From Isoalcanivorax indicus (GTDB taxonomy: Bacteria; Pseudomonadota; Gammaproteobacteria; Pseudomonadales; Alcanivoracaceae), in contig NZ_QGMP01000001.1 in the NCBI RefSeq assembly GCF_003259185.1, forward strand, positions 930,001 through 994,000: DNA of 64,000 nucleotides. Reading direction: 5' to 3'. This document shows, in pieces, positions 16,958 through 28,279 of this stretch. The position numbers and the translations under genes were made by a program. Within the stretch, counting starts at the first letter, position 1; every line of letters starts with the position of its first letter. The notes beneath the pieces are model-generated. The model was not told where the DNA came from. It saw only the letters and a program-made list of their open reading frames with translations, and did not search any database.

Positions 16958-19666
16958 TCAGATGGACAGGCCGTTGGCAGGCAGGGTGGCGTCGCTGGTG
17001 GTGTCGTCCAGTTCTTCGATCAGGCGCTGCTGCAGGCGTTCGCACAGGGCCGGGTCGGAGATCGGGGTGCCGTCTTTCTGGGTCACGAAGAACACGTCTT
17101 CGGCGCGCTCACCCAGGGTGGCGATGCGGGCATTCTGCAACAGCAGGCCGAACTCCATGAACAGGCGGCCGACGCGGGCCAGAAGGCCGGGGCGGTCCAG
17201 GGTGAGGATATCCACCACCGTGTGATCGTTGACGATGTCGTTGCTGATGATGACCCGTGTCGGCACCTTGAAGTGGCGGTGGCGACGGGGCATGCGGCGC
17301 TGGACGATATCGCCGAAGTTGCCCGGGTCCGAGAGGGCCTCGGTCAGGGTTTCGCGGATGGCATCCAGGCGCGGGCGGTCGTTGCCGATGGGGGTGCCGT
17401 GTTCATCCAGCACGATATAGCTGTCCAGGCTGAAGCCATCGGCCGAGGTGATGATGCGTGCGTCCATGATGGTCAGGTTGAGCTGGTCCAGCGCGTTTAC
17501 CGTGGCGGCGAACAGGTTCTCGGTGTCCGGGGTATAGACAAAAATCTGGGTGCCGCCTTCATGCTGGCTGCTGCTGGTTTCGCGAATCAGTACCAGGGGC
17601 GCACCGGGATTGTCCCGGGCCAGCATGGCTTCGGTATGCCAGGCGATGTCCACGGCGTTTTCGCGCAGGAAATATTCATCGCCGATGCCGGCCCACAGCT
17701 GTTCGACTTGCTGCACGGGCAGCTGTCGCTGTTGCAGGATGCGCAGGGCTTCGTCGCGGGTTTCGTCGATCCAGTCCTGCTTGTCCACCGGGTTGTTCAG
17801 GCCGCGGCGCAGGGCGCGTTTGGTTTCCAGATACAGCTGGCGCAGCAATGAATCGCGCCAGGTGTTCCACAGGGCCGGGTTGGTGGCGTTGATGTCCGAG
17901 ACGGTCAGCACATAGAGGTAATCCAGATGCACCAGGTCGCCCACCTGGCGGGCGAAATCGTACACCACTTCCGGGTCGGCGATGTCCTTGCGCTGGGCGG
18001 TCACCGACATGACCAGATGGCTGCGCACCAGCCAGGCCACCAGTTTGGCATCCCAGCTGCTCAGGCCATGGCGCTGGCAGAAGGCGATGGCGTCGTCGGC
18101 GCCGAGTTCGGAGTGGTCGCCGCCGCGCCCTTTGGCGATGTCGTGATAGAGCCCGGCGACATACAAGAGCTCCGGTTTCGGCAGGCGGTAGAACACATCG
18201 CAGGCGAGGGGGAATTTTTCCCGGGTTTCCTCGTGCCGCAGGCGGCGCATGTTCTTCACCACCAGCAGGGTGTGTGCATCCACGGTGTAGATATGAAACA
18301 GGTCGTACTGCATCAGGCCGATGATGTTGCCGAATTCCGGCAGGTACTGGCCCAGAATGCCGTAGCGTTTCATGCGCCGCAGTTGCGTGAACAGGGCATG
18401 GGGTGAGCGCAGCAACTGCATGAACAGGGCCGTGTTGCGCGGGTCGGCCCGGAAGGCATCGTCGATCAGCTTGCGATGTGCGATCACTTCCCGGATGGTG
18501 CTGGCGCGCACGCCTTTCAGGTCCGGGTGCTGGGCCATCACCACGAACAGTTCCAGCAGTGTCGAGGGTTGTTCCTCGAACACCTTCGGGCCGGTCACTT
18601 CCAGGTAATCGTTGTGGATGCGGAAGCGCCGGTTCAGTGGCAGCACGCGCTGCGGCTGATCGTGCTGGACAATGGCTTCATCGAACAGCTGCAGCAGCAT
18701 TTCATTGAGCACCGACAGGGCCAGCGACACGCGGTAGAAACGTTTCATGAACACTTCCACCGCCAGGTTGGAGCTGGAGTCTTCATGGCCGAGCAGGGCG
18801 GCGACCTGGCGCTGGTGATCGAACAACAGGCGGTTTTCGTTGCGGCCGCTGACCTGGTGCAGGGCCCAGCGGATTTCGAACAGCACTTCCTGGCAGCGTT
18901 CCAGCATGGAGAATTCGCGGGCCGTGAGAAAACCCAGGTCCACCAGCTGGTCGAGCCGGTCCACGTCGAAATGGCGCTTCGCCACCCAGCCGACCATCTG
19001 CAGGTCGCGCAGGCCGCCGGGGGCGTTCTTCATGTCCGGTTCAAGGTTGTATTCAGTGTCGTTGTGCTTGCGGTGACGGGCCACCTGCTCGGCGCACTTG
19101 GCGGCATAGAAGTCGGCGGTGGGCCAGATATGCGTGGGGCCGGTGCGTTCGGCCAGCCGGGCGCGCAGGGTGTCGTCGCCAGCCAGGGTACGCGCTTCCA
19201 TGATATTGGTGGCCACGGTGATGTCTTCGCGGGCCAGGTCCACACATTCGTCCAGCGTGCGCACGCTGTGGCCGATTTCCAGGCCAGTGTCCCAGAGGAA
19301 GGCAACGAACTGTTCCAGTTTGCCGCACAGGGCATCGCCCGGCGCGCTGGCCAGCAGGATCAGCACATCGACATCCGAGTGCGGGTGCAGTTCGCCACGG
19401 CCATAGCCGCCCACGGCCACCAGGGCGATGTCGGGGAAGCCGTCGCAACCGCCCTCCAGGGCGAACAGGTCCCAGCCCGCTTGCAGGATGCGGTCCACCA
19501 GCAGGGCGCGGCCACCGACGAGGTCGCGGATGGGGGTGTCCATGAAGGCGGCGTCGAGACGGGCCTGGCCCTCGCTCAGCAGGGTGCGGGCCGCCTTGCC
19601 CGGGCTGCGGTGCTCGCCCAGGGCGGCGGTGATCTGTTCGCGTGTCAGGGCCGGTTCAAATGTCAT
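16958..19666 (-). CDS. glnD: [Protein-PII] uridylyltransferase/uridylyl-removing enzyme
   Basis: The 902-residue protein is the nitrogen sensor GlnD, which uridylylates PII proteins at low glutamine and removes UMP at high glutamine. The nucleotidyltransferase domain carries GGYGRGELHPHSDVDVLIL (about residue 95). A GlnD-type helical domain follows, then the HD hydrolase domain with LYHDIAKGRGGDHSELG (about 530) and SHLVMSVTAQRKDI. Two C-terminal ACT domains bind glutamine: one around IFVYTPDTENLFAATV and one around VDILTLDRPGLLARVGRLF. All catalytic residues look intact. The start at 19666 is used because the upstream in-frame extension is low-complexity and lacks homology. It lies 84 nt behind map. 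Confidence 0.97.
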   Translation of the reverse strand: MTFEPALTREQITAALGEHRSPGKAARTLLSEGQARLDAAFMDTPIRDLVGGRALLVDRILQAGWDLFALEGGCDGFPDIALVAVGGYGRGELHPHSDVDVLILLASAPGDALCGKLEQFVAFLWDTGLEIGHSVRTLDECVDLAREDITVATNIMEARTLAGDDTLRARLAERTGPTHIWPTADFYAAKCAEQVARHRKHNDTEYNLEPDMKNAPGGLRDLQMVGWVAKRHFDVDRLDQLVDLGFLTAREFSMLERCQEVLFEIRWALHQVSGRNENRLLFDHQRQVAALLGHEDSSSNLAVEVFMKRFYRVSLALSVLNEMLLQLFDEAIVQHDQPQRVLPLNRRFRIHNDYLEVTGPKVFEEQPSTLLELFVVMAQHPDLKGVRASTIREVIAHRKLIDDAFRADPRNTALFMQLLRSPHALFTQLRRMKRYGILGQYLPEFGNIIGLMQYDLFHIYTVDAHTLLVVKNMRRLRHEETREKFPLACDVFYRLPKPELLYVAGLYHDIAKGRGGDHSELGADDAIAFCQRHGLSSWDAKLVAWLVRSHLVMSVTAQRKDIADPEVVYDFARQVGDLVHLDYLYVLTVSDINATNPALWNTWRDSLLRQLYLETKRALRRGLNNPVDKQDWIDETRDEALRILQQRQLPVQQVEQLWAGIGDEYFLRENAVDIAWHTEAMLARDNPGAPLVLIRETSSSQHEGGTQIFVYTPDTENLFAATVNALDQLNLTIMDARIITSADGFSLDSYIVLDEHGTPIGNDRPRLDAIRETLTEALSDPGNFGDIVQRRMPRRHRHFKVPTRVIISNDIVNDHTVVDILTLDRPGLLARVGRLFMEFGLLLQNARIATLGERAEDVFFVTQKDGTPISDPALCERLQQRLIEELDDTTSDATLPANGLSI

Positions 19667-19750
19667 GCAGGTCGGGCTCGGCAATGTGTGAGCAGGGCGG
19701 TGTGAGCAGGGCGGCGCACGGTGCGCCGGGCTACCAGTGCCCGGCAAGCA

Positions 19751-20527
19751 TCATGCCAGGTCGGTTTCTTCCTGCCGCCGGGTCAGCACCTCGAAGCCAT
19801 CGCGGGTCACGGCGATGGTGTGCTCCCACTGGGCAGAGAGCTTGTGATCCTTGGTGACCACCGTCCAGCCGTCGGGCAGCAGTTTGGTGTGCTGTTTGCC
19901 CGCGTTGATCATCGGCTCGATGGTGAACACCATACCTTCTTCCAGCACCAGACCGGTGCCGGGCTTGCCATAGTGCAGCACCTGCGGCTCTTCATGGAAG
20001 ACCTTGCCGATGCCGTGGCCGCAGTATTCACGCACCACCGAGAAGCGGTGTGACTCGGCATGCTGCTGGATGGCGTGGCCGATATCGCCGAGCCGGGTGC
20101 CCGGGCGGACCAGTTCGATGCCCTTCATCATGCATTCCCGGGTCACTTCCACCAGGCGTTTCGCCAGCACCGAGGGTTCGCCGACAAAGAACATCTTGCT
20201 GGTGTCGCCATGCCAGCCATCGCGGATGACGGTCACGTCGATATTGATGATGTCGCCTTTCTTGAGCACCTTGCGGTCGCTGGGGATGCCATGGCAGATG
20301 ACATGGTTGACCGAGGTGCACACGGATTTGGGGAAGCCCCGGTAGCCCAGGCAGGCGGGGATGACTTGCTGGGTGTTGACCATATAGTCGTGGCAGAGGC
20401 GGTCCAGTTCCTCGGTGGTGACGCCGGGCTGGACGTGTTCACCGATCATGTCCAGGACCTCGCCGGCCAGGCGGCCGGCCTCGCGCATGGCTGCGATGTC
20501 CTCGGGGCTCTTCAGGCTGATGCTCAT
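19751..20527 (-). CDS. map: Type I methionine aminopeptidase
   Basis: The 258-residue enzyme removes the initiator methionine from nascent proteins. The start [19 protein letters not shown] at 20527 aligns with E. coli Map; a GTG 15 nt upstream is possible but less likely. Metal ligands are visible in [17 protein letters not shown] (two Asp), [14 protein letters not shown] (His), MVFTIEPMI (Glu) and [10 protein letters not shown] (Glu). It is divergent from rpsB across 300 bp, the classic gammaproteobacterial map-rpsB arrangement, and is the first gene of the map-glnD-dapC-yffB run. Confidence 0.97.
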   Translation of the reverse strand: MSISLKSPEDIAAMREAGRLAGEVLDMIGEHVQPGVTTEELDRLCHDYMVNTQQVIPACLGYRGFPKSVCTSVNHVICHGIPSDRKVLKKGDIINIDVTVIRDGWHGDTSKMFFVGEPSVLAKRLVEVTRECMMKGIELVRPGTRLGDIGHAIQQHAESHRFSVVREYCGHGIGKVFHEEPQVLHYGKPGTGLVLEEGMVFTIEPMINAGKQHTKLLPDGWTVVTKDHKLSAQWEHTIAVTRDGFEVLTRRQEETDLA

Positions 20528-20606
20528 GGGGCGATTTTTCACCTTGATTCAGTGGCTTATCCAGGGGCTTACCCAATGGTCTGGCTGGCCGACAGCCGCT
20601 TGGCGA

Positions 20607-20635
20607 TTGTTGTCAGGGGGCGATCGTGGTATAAA
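20607..20635 (+). promoter_or_regulatory. Predicted sigma-70 promoter of rpsB-tsf
   Basis: TTGTTG (20607-20612) and TATAAA (20630-20635) are separated by 17 bp. Transcription would start near 20642 and give a leader of about 185 nt before rpsB. A GC-rich discriminator (GCGCGCCCC) follows the -10, typical of stringently controlled ribosomal promoters. Confidence 0.6.
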
Positions 20636-20641
20636 GCGCGC

Positions 20642-20827
20642 CCCTGTCCGGCCCGCAGGGGTACGCATTGTACCTGTCGGGACCGGGACAAGGGAAATCC
20701 ACACATGCTCCGTCACATGGCCCTGGGTGCCCCCCTGGCGCGGATTGCCTTCACAGATTACAGGCGCCGTCCGGAGGGTTGGGTAATGCGGGAGCATGGA
20801 GGCCCAACCCAAACTGGAGATTCACCA
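20642..20827 (+). promoter_or_regulatory. rpsB mRNA leader, candidate S2-responsive regulatory element
   Basis: A long leader precedes rpsB. Its 3' half contains GGGTTGGG (20777-20784) that can pair with CCCAACCC (20803-20810) around TAATGCGGGAGCATGGAGG, in which ATGC and GCAT can pair again. In gammaproteobacteria, ribosomal protein S2 represses rpsB-tsf through a conserved structured leader (established), and this segment sits at the matching place just before the ribosome binding site (TGGAG, 20814-20818). I infer the same role; no alignment was done. Confidence 0.55.
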
Positions 20828-21586
20828 ATGCCTAGCGTAACCATGCGCGACATGCTCAAAGCGGGCGTTCACTTTGGCCACCAGACCCGTTTCTGGAACC
20901 CGAAGATGAAGCCGTTCATTTTTGGCGCGCGCAACAAGATCCACATCGTCAATCTGGAAAAGACCCTGCCGCTGTTCAACGATGCCCTGAGCTTCGTCAA
21001 CAAGCTGGCGTCCAGCAACAACAAGATTCTGTTCGTGGGCACCAAGCGTGCGGCGCAGAAAGCGGTAGCTGAAGAAGCGACCCGCTGCGGCATGCCGTAC
21101 GTCGACCACCGCTGGCTCGGCGGCATGCTCACCAACTGGAAGACCATTCGTCAGTCGATCAAACGGTTCCGTGACCTGGAAGCCCAGGCCAACGACGGCA
21201 CCTTCGACAAGCTGACCAAGAAAGAAGCGCTGATGCGCCGTCGCGAGATGGAGAAGCTGGAACGCTCCATCGGCGGTATCAAGGACATGGGCGGCCTGCC
21301 GGATGCCCTGTTCGTGATCGACGTGGACCACGAAGACATCGCTGTCCAGGAAGCCCGCAAGCTGGGTATTCCGGTGATTGCCGTGGTGGACACCAACAGC
21401 AACCCGGACGGTGTCGACTACATCATCCCGGGCAACGATGACGCCATTCGCGCCATCCAGCTGTATGTCAGCGCCGTGGCCGACGCCATCATCGAAGGCC
21501 GTCAGTACGCTGCGACCCAGGCACCGGGTGGCGACAGCGACGGTTTCGTCGAGGTCGAGGAAGCTGCTGGCGAAGCCCAGGGCTGA
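20828..21586 (+). CDS. rpsB: 30S ribosomal protein S2
   Basis: The 252-residue protein is S2, needed for S1 binding and initiation on the small subunit. It opens with [20 protein letters not shown] and contains the family stretches [50 protein letters not shown] and [19 protein letters not shown], with an acidic tail. ATG at 20828 is supported by TGGAG 10 nt upstream; an open in-frame extension reaches back to 20060 but crosses the divergent map gene and the promoter. It is followed by tsf after 93 bp containing a strong palindrome. Confidence 0.98.
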   Translation: MPSVTMRDMLKAGVHFGHQTRFWNPKMKPFIFGARNKIHIVNLEKTLPLFNDALSFVNKLASSNNKILFVGTKRAAQKAVAEEATRCGMPYVDHRWLGGMLTNWKTIRQSIKRFRDLEAQANDGTFDKLTKKEALMRRREMEKLERSIGGIKDMGGLPDALFVIDVDHEDIAVQEARKLGIPVIAVVDTNSNPDGVDYIIPGNDDAIRAIQLYVSAVADAIIEGRQYAATQAPGGDSDGFVEVEEAAGEAQG

Positions 21587-21617
21587 TCGGCGACCTGCCG
21601 CAAGATATGCCGTACGT

Positions 21618-21642
21618 CATGCGGGGGCCAGGCCCCCGCATG
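21618..21642. promoter_or_regulatory. Palindrome between rpsB and tsf
   Basis: CATGCGGGGGCC-A-GGCCCCCGCATG is a 12-bp perfect inverted repeat around one base. No T-tract follows, so it is more likely an RNA-processing, stability or partial attenuation site that sets the S2:EF-Ts ratio than a full terminator. Confidence 0.55.
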
Positions 21643-21679
21643 CACAACTGACAACCGGATTCCGCAAGAGAGGTGAATC

Positions 21680-22561
21680 ATGGCTGCTGTAACTGCTGCT
21701 CTGGTGAAAGAACTGCGTGAACGCACCGGCCTGGGCATGATGGAGTGCAAGAAAGCACTCGTTGAAGCCGAGGGCGATATCGAACGGGCCATCGACGACC
21801 TGCGCAAGTCAGGTCAGGCCAAGGCGGCCAAGAAAGCTGGCCGTACCGCTGCTGAAGGCGCCATTGCCGTGGCCGTGAGCGACGACGGCAAGACCGCCAT
21901 CATGGTGGAAATCAACTCCGAGACCGATTTCGTTGCTCGCGACGAGAACTTCCTGGGCTTTGCCAACAAGGTGGCCGCTGCAGCACTGGCCGCTGGCAAG
22001 ACCGAGGCGGCTGATATCGCTGCTGTCACGCTGGCCGATGGCAGCACCGTGGAGCAGGCGCGTGAAGCCCTGATCCAGAAGATCGGTGAAAACATCCAGG
22101 TGCGCCGCGCTGCCATCCTGAGCGCTGAAACCGCACTGGGGGCTTACGTGCACGGCGGCAAGATCGGTGTGCTGGTGGCCCTGAAAGGGGGCGACGAGGC
22201 ACTGGGCAAAGACGTGGCCATGCACGTGGCGGCCGTGGCGCCGCAGGTGGTCAACCCGTCTGAAGTGCCGGAAGCCGAACTGGAGCGCGAGAAGGAAATC
22301 ATCCGTGCCCAGCCGGATATGGCAGGCAAGCCGGAAGAAATCGTTGAGAAGATGCTGGGTGGTCGTATCCAGAAGTTCCTCAAGGAAATCAGCCTGGTCG
22401 AGCAGCCGTTCGTGAAAGACCCGAACACCACCGTCGGCAAGCTGGTGAAGGATGCCGGTGCTGAAATCCTGGCGTTCAACCGCCTGGTGGTTGGCGAGGG
22501 TATCGAGAAAGAAGAAACCGATTTTGCCGCCGAGGTGATGGCCCAGGTCAACAAGGGTTGA
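21680..22561 (+). CDS. tsf: Elongation factor Ts
   Basis: The 293-residue protein is EF-Ts, the GDP/GTP exchange factor of EF-Tu. The N-terminal UBA-like domain ([39 protein letters not shown]) and the [10 protein letters not shown] motif that inserts next to the EF-Tu nucleotide site are intact; the C-terminal coiled region ends in VMAQVNKG. The ribosome binding site AGAGAGGTG lies just upstream. It is co-transcribed with rpsB and ends in a clear intrinsic terminator. Confidence 0.98.
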   Translation: MAAVTAALVKELRERTGLGMMECKKALVEAEGDIERAIDDLRKSGQAKAAKKAGRTAAEGAIAVAVSDDGKTAIMVEINSETDFVARDENFLGFANKVAAAALAAGKTEAADIAAVTLADGSTVEQAREALIQKIGENIQVRRAAILSAETALGAYVHGGKIGVLVALKGGDEALGKDVAMHVAAVAPQVVNPSEVPEAELEREKEIIRAQPDMAGKPEEIVEKMLGGRIQKFLKEISLVEQPFVKDPNTTVGKLVKDAGAEILAFNRLVVGEGIEKEETDFAAEVMAQVNKG

Positions 22562-22589
22562 TCCATCGCCACGCGGTAATGTCATGCAG

Positions 22590-22622
22590 ACGCCTTGTCG
22601 GGTTTCCCGGCAAGGCGTTTTT
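22590..22622 (+). terminator. Intrinsic terminator of rpsB-tsf
   Basis: ACGCCTTGTCGGG-TTT-CCCGGCAAGGCGT forms a stem of about 12 bp with one mismatch, followed by TTTTT. It lies 29 nt past the tsf stop and separates tsf from pyrH. Confidence 0.85.
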
Positions 22623-22761
22623 GCAGGTGGGGTCCCGCCAGGGCGTGGCACTCTGCCAGTGAATGGCGCATCATCACAGGCGCTGAACCTGTCGCGACAT
22701 GCGACGTCTTATCAGGCAATCGGTAACTGGCTGGTATCTTATGAGCGGTGGAGAGTTGGAT

Positions 22762-23514
22762 ATGCCCAGTGCAAGCAAGGACCGGTCGCCGCGCTATAAC
22801 CGCATTCTGCTGAAGTTGAGCGGTGAAGCGCTGGCGGGAGAGGAAGGCTTCGGTATCGACCCCAAGGTACTGGACGCCATGGCCCTGGAGATAGGGCAAC
22901 TGGTCGGTATCGGGGTGCAGGTGGGCCTGGTGATTGGTGGTGGCAACCTGTTCCGGGGCGCAGCCTTGCAGGCCGCCGGGCTGGACCGGGTCGCCGGTGA
23001 TCATATGGGCATGCTGGCCACGGTGATGAATGCACTGGCCCTGCGTGACGCGCTCGAGCGCTCGAATATCCGCACCCGGCTCATGTCGGCCATCCCCATG
23101 AGCGGGGTGGTGGAGCACTATGATCATCGTCATGCGATCCGTTATCTGAAGAACGGGGAAGTGGTGATCTTCTGTGCCGGCACCGGCAATCCGTTCTTCA
23201 CCACGGATTCGGCCGCCTGTCTGCGCGGTATCGAGATCAACGCCGACGTGGTGCTCAAGGCAACCAAGGTCGATGGCGTGTATGATTCAGATCCGGTCAA
23301 GAACCCGGAAGCGGTAAAATATGAACGTCTGACCTACGATGATGTGCTGGCCAACAAGCTGGGCGTGATGGACCTGACCGCCATCTGCCTGTGCCAGGAT
23401 CACAGCATGCCGTTGCGGGTGTTCAACATGAACAAGAAGGGTGCCTTGCTGAACCTGATGCTGGGTGGCAGTGAAGGCACGCTGGTGGAAGCGGGCCGCC
23501 CGCCCGCCGAGTGA
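22762..23514 (+). CDS. pyrH: UMP kinase
   Basis: The 250-residue protein is the bacterial UMP kinase (amino-acid-kinase fold), making UDP from UMP and regulated by GTP and UTP. Motifs: [65 protein letters not shown] and [13 protein letters not shown]. The start at 22762 ([14 protein letters not shown]) follows GGAGAG and matches the Pseudomonas start; an ATG at 22741 is the alternative. It is the first gene after the tsf terminator, so its own promoter should lie within 22623-22761. It probably leads the long pyrH-to-lpx envelope run; frr begins 29 nt after its stop. Confidence 0.97.
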   Translation: MPSASKDRSPRYNRILLKLSGEALAGEEGFGIDPKVLDAMALEIGQLVGIGVQVGLVIGGGNLFRGAALQAAGLDRVAGDHMGMLATVMNALALRDALERSNIRTRLMSAIPMSGVVEHYDHRHAIRYLKNGEVVIFCAGTGNPFFTTDSAACLRGIEINADVVLKATKVDGVYDSDPVKNPEAVKYERLTYDDVLANKLGVMDLTAICLCQDHSMPLRVFNMNKKGALLNLMLGGSEGTLVEAGRPPAE

Positions 23515-23543
23515 CAAGAGCACGTGAAGAAGGGGATCTGCAG

Positions 23544-24101
23544 GTGATCGACGATATCAGGAAAGATGCCGAAACACGCATGAAGAAAAGCCTGGAGGCA
23601 CTGGAGACGGCACTCAAGCGGGTGCGTACCGGCCGGGCTCATCCAAGCCTGCTGGACACCATCTCGGTGTCCTACTACGGCGCAGACACGCCGCTGTCGC
23701 AGCTGGCCAATATTGGCGTCGAGGAAGGCCGCACGCTGATCGTGTCGCCGTTCGACAAGCAGCTGGTGCCGGACATCGAGCGTGCCATCATGAAATCCGA
23801 TCTGGGGCTGAACCCGTCCACGGCGGGTACCGTCATCCGTCTGCCCCTGCCGCCGCTGACCGAGGAAACCCGCCGTGATCTGGTCAAGGTGGTGCGCGGT
23901 GAGGCCGAGCAGGCGCGGGTGTCGATCCGTAACATTCGCCGTGATGCCAACAGTGATTTGAAAGAGCTGCTCAAGGAGAAGGAAATCTCCGAAGACGAGG
24001 AGCGCCGGGGCGAAGAACAGATCCAGCAACTGACCGACCGCATGGTGGGTGAGGTGGAAAAGCGCCTCAAGGGTAAAGAAGACGAACTCATGTCGATCTG
24101 A
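23544..24101 (+). CDS. frr: Ribosome recycling factor
   Basis: The 185-residue protein splits post-termination ribosomes together with EF-G. I use a GTG start at 23544 ([13 protein letters not shown]...): AGGGG precedes it, and it gives exactly the usual 185 residues. A longer frame from 23511 would overlap pyrH and has no homology. The three-helix tail domain and the hinge ([34 protein letters not shown]) are standard. It is co-directional with pyrH and followed by a hairpin terminator before uppS. Confidence 0.96.
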   Translation: MIDDIRKDAETRMKKSLEALETALKRVRTGRAHPSLLDTISVSYYGADTPLSQLANIGVEEGRTLIVSPFDKQLVPDIERAIMKSDLGLNPSTAGTVIRLPLPPLTEETRRDLVKVVRGEAEQARVSIRNIRRDANSDLKELLKEKEISEDEERRGEEQIQQLTDRMVGEVEKRLKGKEDELMSI

Positions 24102-24138
24102 GCCGGATCGGGCGGCACGCCGCCCGGCACCGACAAGA

Positions 24139-24167
24139 GCCGGGCTGCCTGTCAGCCCGGTTTTGTT
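24139..24167 (+). terminator. Intrinsic terminator after frr
   Basis: CCGGGCTG-cctgt-CAGCCCGG is a perfect 8-bp stem followed by TTTTGTT. It lies about 38 nt past the frr stop and would separate pyrH-frr from uppS and the genes behind it, fully or partly. Confidence 0.75.
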
Positions 24168-24211
24168 ATACAGGTTTGTTATAAAGGTTGTTATGCAGCT
24201 ACGGGTTCGTC

Positions 24212-24958
24212 ATGCAGGACAGTGAGGCCACCAGGGGCGGCGACGCACTGCCCCGACATGTCGCTATTATCATGGACGGCAACAACCGCTGGGCCAAGGC
24301 CCGCGGCCTGCCTGGCGCGGAAGGCCACCGGGCCGGAGAGCAGGCCGTTCAGGTCGTGATACGCGGCTGTGCCGCGCGCGGTATCGAGGCGTTGACCCTG
24401 TTTGCCTTCAGTTCCGAGAACTGGACGCGTCCGGAGGACGAGGTGCAGCATCTTATGCAGCTGTTCCTGCGGGCCCTGGCGGAGCGGGTGGCCGAGCTGC
24501 ACGATAACGGTATTCGCCTGTGTTTCATCGGCGAACGGGAAGCATTCAGCGAGGACCTGCAGCGCGGCATGGCCGAGGCCGAGGCGCTGACGGCCGCCAA
24601 TCAGGCCATGACGGTCGCCGTGGCGGTCAACTATGGCGGACAATGGGACATGGCCCGCGCCGCACGCCGATTGGCACAGCGGGTGGCGGCGGGTGAACTG
24701 GCCCCGGCGCAGATCGACGAGCAGGCCGTGGCCGCGCAGTTGTGTCTGGCCGAGCTGCCGCCCCCGGATCTGCTGATCCGCACCGGCGGTGAACACCGTA
24801 TCAGCAATTTCCTGCTTTGGCAGGCGGCCTATAGCGAACTGTATTTTTCGCCGGTGCTGTGGCCGGACTTCGATGACCGGGCCCTGGCGATGGCCTTGCA
24901 GGATTACGCCGGGCGTCAGCGCCGCTTTGGCGGCCGGGTGGAGGACTCCTCATGCTGA
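24212..24958 (+). CDS. uppS: Undecaprenyl diphosphate synthase
   Basis: The 248-residue cis-prenyltransferase adds eight isopentenyl units to farnesyl diphosphate to give C55-PP, the lipid carrier for peptidoglycan and O-antigen. Catalytic Asp22 lies in MDGNNRWAK; FAFSSENW, and the C-terminal DLLIRTGGEHRISNFLLWQA and YSELYF motifs are intact. The start at 24212 (MQDSEATRGG) is preferred over a TTG at 24188; the ribosome binding site is weak. Upstream, an imperfect 12-13-nt unit (GGTTTTGTTATAC, GGTTTGTTATAAA, GGTTGTTATGC) occurs three times at 24159-24196. uppS overlaps cdsA by 7 nt. Confidence 0.96.
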   Translation: MQDSEATRGGDALPRHVAIIMDGNNRWAKARGLPGAEGHRAGEQAVQVVIRGCAARGIEALTLFAFSSENWTRPEDEVQHLMQLFLRALAERVAELHDNGIRLCFIGEREAFSEDLQRGMAEAEALTAANQAMTVAVAVNYGGQWDMARAARRLAQRVAAGELAPAQIDEQAVAAQLCLAELPPPDLLIRTGGEHRISNFLLWQAAYSELYFSPVLWPDFDDRALAMALQDYAGRQRRFGGRVEDSSC

Positions 24959-25773
24959 AACAGCGCGTCATTACGGCGCTTGTACTGTTGCCGATCGTGC
25001 TCGGCGCTCTGTTCTTTCTGGAGCGCACGGGCTTTGCCTGGGTCGCTGGCGCCTTCTTTCTGGTGGCGGGCTGGGAATGGTCGGCCCTGATGGGGCGCCT
25101 GGCGCTGCCCACGCGTCTGCTCTGGGTGGCCAGCCTGGCCGTGCTGATGTGTCTGGCGGAGTGGGCCACCCCGGGCTGGCTCTACACCCTGCTGCCGCTG
25201 TGGTGGCTGCTTGCGCTGGTGCTGGTGATGACCTACCCGGCCACGGCGGCCAAATGGGCTCGCCTGCCGATCATGGTGCTGCTGGGCTGGCTGCTGCTGG
25301 TGCCCTCCTGGGCCGCCGTGGTGCATATCCAGAGCAGTGGCGCGCTGGGCCTGGCCGGGCCCTGGGCGCTGCTGTTCATCCTGGTCTGGGTATGGGCGGC
25401 GGACACCGGTGCCTATTTCGCCGGACGTGCCTTTGGCCGTCGCAAGCTGGCACCGGCGGTGAGCCCGGGCAAGACCCTGGAAGGCCTGTTCGGCGGTATC
25501 GCCCTGGCCCTGGCCGTGGCGGCGCTGGTGCCCTTTGTTGCCCCGGTAACCGGGGCGCTGCCGCTGATTCTGGTGGTGGCGGTGCTGACGGTGCTGGCCT
25601 CGGTGCTGGGCGATCTGTTTGAAAGCATGGTCAAGCGCCAGCGTGGTGTGAAGGACAGCGGCACCATCCTGCCCGGCCATGGCGGCATGCTGGACCGCAT
25701 CGACAGCGTCACGGCGGCATTGCCGGTGGCACTGGCCGGTCTGAGCTGGTTCGGCCTGCCGGGAGGCATCTGA
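24952..25773 (+). CDS. cdsA: Phosphatidate cytidylyltransferase
   Basis: The 273-residue integral membrane enzyme makes CDP-diacylglycerol from phosphatidate and CTP, the entry to phospholipid synthesis. It has about seven to eight hydrophobic segments and the CdsA signature near the C-terminus: [20 protein letters not shown] followed by [14 protein letters not shown]. The ATG overlaps the uppS stop (ATGCTGA), indicating coupling, and dxr follows after 2 nt. Confidence 0.96.
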   Translation: MLKQRVITALVLLPIVLGALFFLERTGFAWVAGAFFLVAGWEWSALMGRLALPTRLLWVASLAVLMCLAEWATPGWLYTLLPLWWLLALVLVMTYPATAAKWARLPIMVLLGWLLLVPSWAAVVHIQSSGALGLAGPWALLFILVWVWAADTGAYFAGRAFGRRKLAPAVSPGKTLEGLFGGIALALAVAALVPFVAPVTGALPLILVVAVLTVLASVLGDLFESMVKRQRGVKDSGTILPGHGGMLDRIDSVTAALPVALAGLSWFGLPGGI

Positions 25774-25775
25774 GC

Positions 25776-26956
<1,181 letters not shown>

Positions 26957-26963
<7 letters not shown>

Positions 26964-28279
26964 GTACGCTGTTGGCGTTTGCGGTCACTATCCTGATCAT
27001 CGTGGCCATCCACGAGTACGGGCATTACCTGGCCATGCGCGCCTTTGGCGTGCGGGTGCTCACCTTTTCCATCGGCTTCGGCCCGCGCCTGTTGTCCTGG
27101 CGCAGCAAGCGCACCGGCACCGATTTCGTGATCAGCGCCATTCCTCTGGGGGGCTACGTCAAGCCGCTGGATCGCCGTGATTGCGAGATTGCACCCGGTG
27201 AGGAGCGCGAGGAATTCTCCGCCAAGCCGCCCTGGCAACGCATCGTCACCTATGCCGCCGGGCCGGCGGCCAACCTGATTCTGGCGGTGTTCCTGTACTG
27301 GATCATCCTGATGGGTGGGCAGACCGGCATGGCGCCGGTGGTGGGTGAGGTGGCCCCGGACTCCGCGGCCGCCAGCGCGGGCCTGCGCGCCGATGACGAG
27401 CTGCTGCGGGTCGGCAGCCGGGATATCCAGACCTGGGAGCAGTTCGGCATGGCCATGCTGCACCATGTCGGCGAGCGCGGCACCGTGGACATCGGTGTGC
27501 GTGGCGAGGACGGTGTGGAGCGCGCCGTGGCGCTGCCCGTAGCGGACTGGTCCCGGGACCCGGAACGGCCGTTGCTGGAGGCGCTGGGTGTCACGCCGCG
27601 CTCCCTGCAGGCGCGCGTCGGTGACGTGTTGCCTGGCGGGGCGGCCGAGCGGGCCGGGTTGCAGGCCGGTGACCGGGTGCTGAGTGTCAATGGCGAGCCG
27701 GTCGCTGACTGGAGTGCCTGGGTGGCGATGGTCAGCGCGGCGCCGGAACAGACGCTGGAACTTGAAGTGCGTCGTGGCACTCGAACCCTGGGTCTGACGC
27801 TGGTGCCGGAATCCGTTGAGGTGGATGGCCGGACACTGGGTCGCGCGGGCGTCATGCTGGGCGGTTTGCGCGAGATTCGCTATGGGCCGGTGGAAGCGAT
27901 TCCGGCCGCTGTCTCGCGTCTGGGCCAGCAGACCAGTATGATCCTCGGCGCGATAGGCAAAATGATAACGGGTGATCTGTCGGTGAAAACCCTCGGTGGA
28001 CCGATCACCATTGCCCAGGCAGCGGGGGAGACCGCCGCTATCGGGATATTGACCTTCCTGATGTTTCTGGCCTTTTTCAGCGTCAGCCTCGGCATTATCA
28101 ATCTGCTTCCGATTCCGATGCTGGACGGTGGCTGGATTGTGTTTTCGCTGGTTGAAATGATTCGCGGCAAGGCCCTGTCGGAGCGCTTTCTGGCGACCGC
28201 ACAGGGACTGGGCATGATGGTCGTCTTCGGCCTCATGAGCCTCGCCATCTACAACGACCTGATGCGGCAGTTTGCATGA
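26957..28279 (+). CDS. rseP: Site-2 zinc protease RseP
   Basis: The 440-residue inner-membrane metalloprotease cleaves anti-sigma factor RseA and remnant signal peptides. The zinc site HEYGH is at 19-23 in the first membrane helix, and the third zinc ligand lies in the late [12 protein letters not shown] motif. Two periplasmic PDZ domains are visible: around [20 protein letters not shown] and around [20 protein letters not shown]. Four membrane helices are expected. The bamA start overlaps its stop (ATGA), a common arrangement that ties sigma-E signalling to outer-membrane assembly. Confidence 0.96.

Noticed and set aside
20060-20827. Long N-terminal extension of rpsB
   Set aside because: It crosses the promoter and the divergent map gene. 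S2 homology starts at 20828, where the ribosome binding site is.
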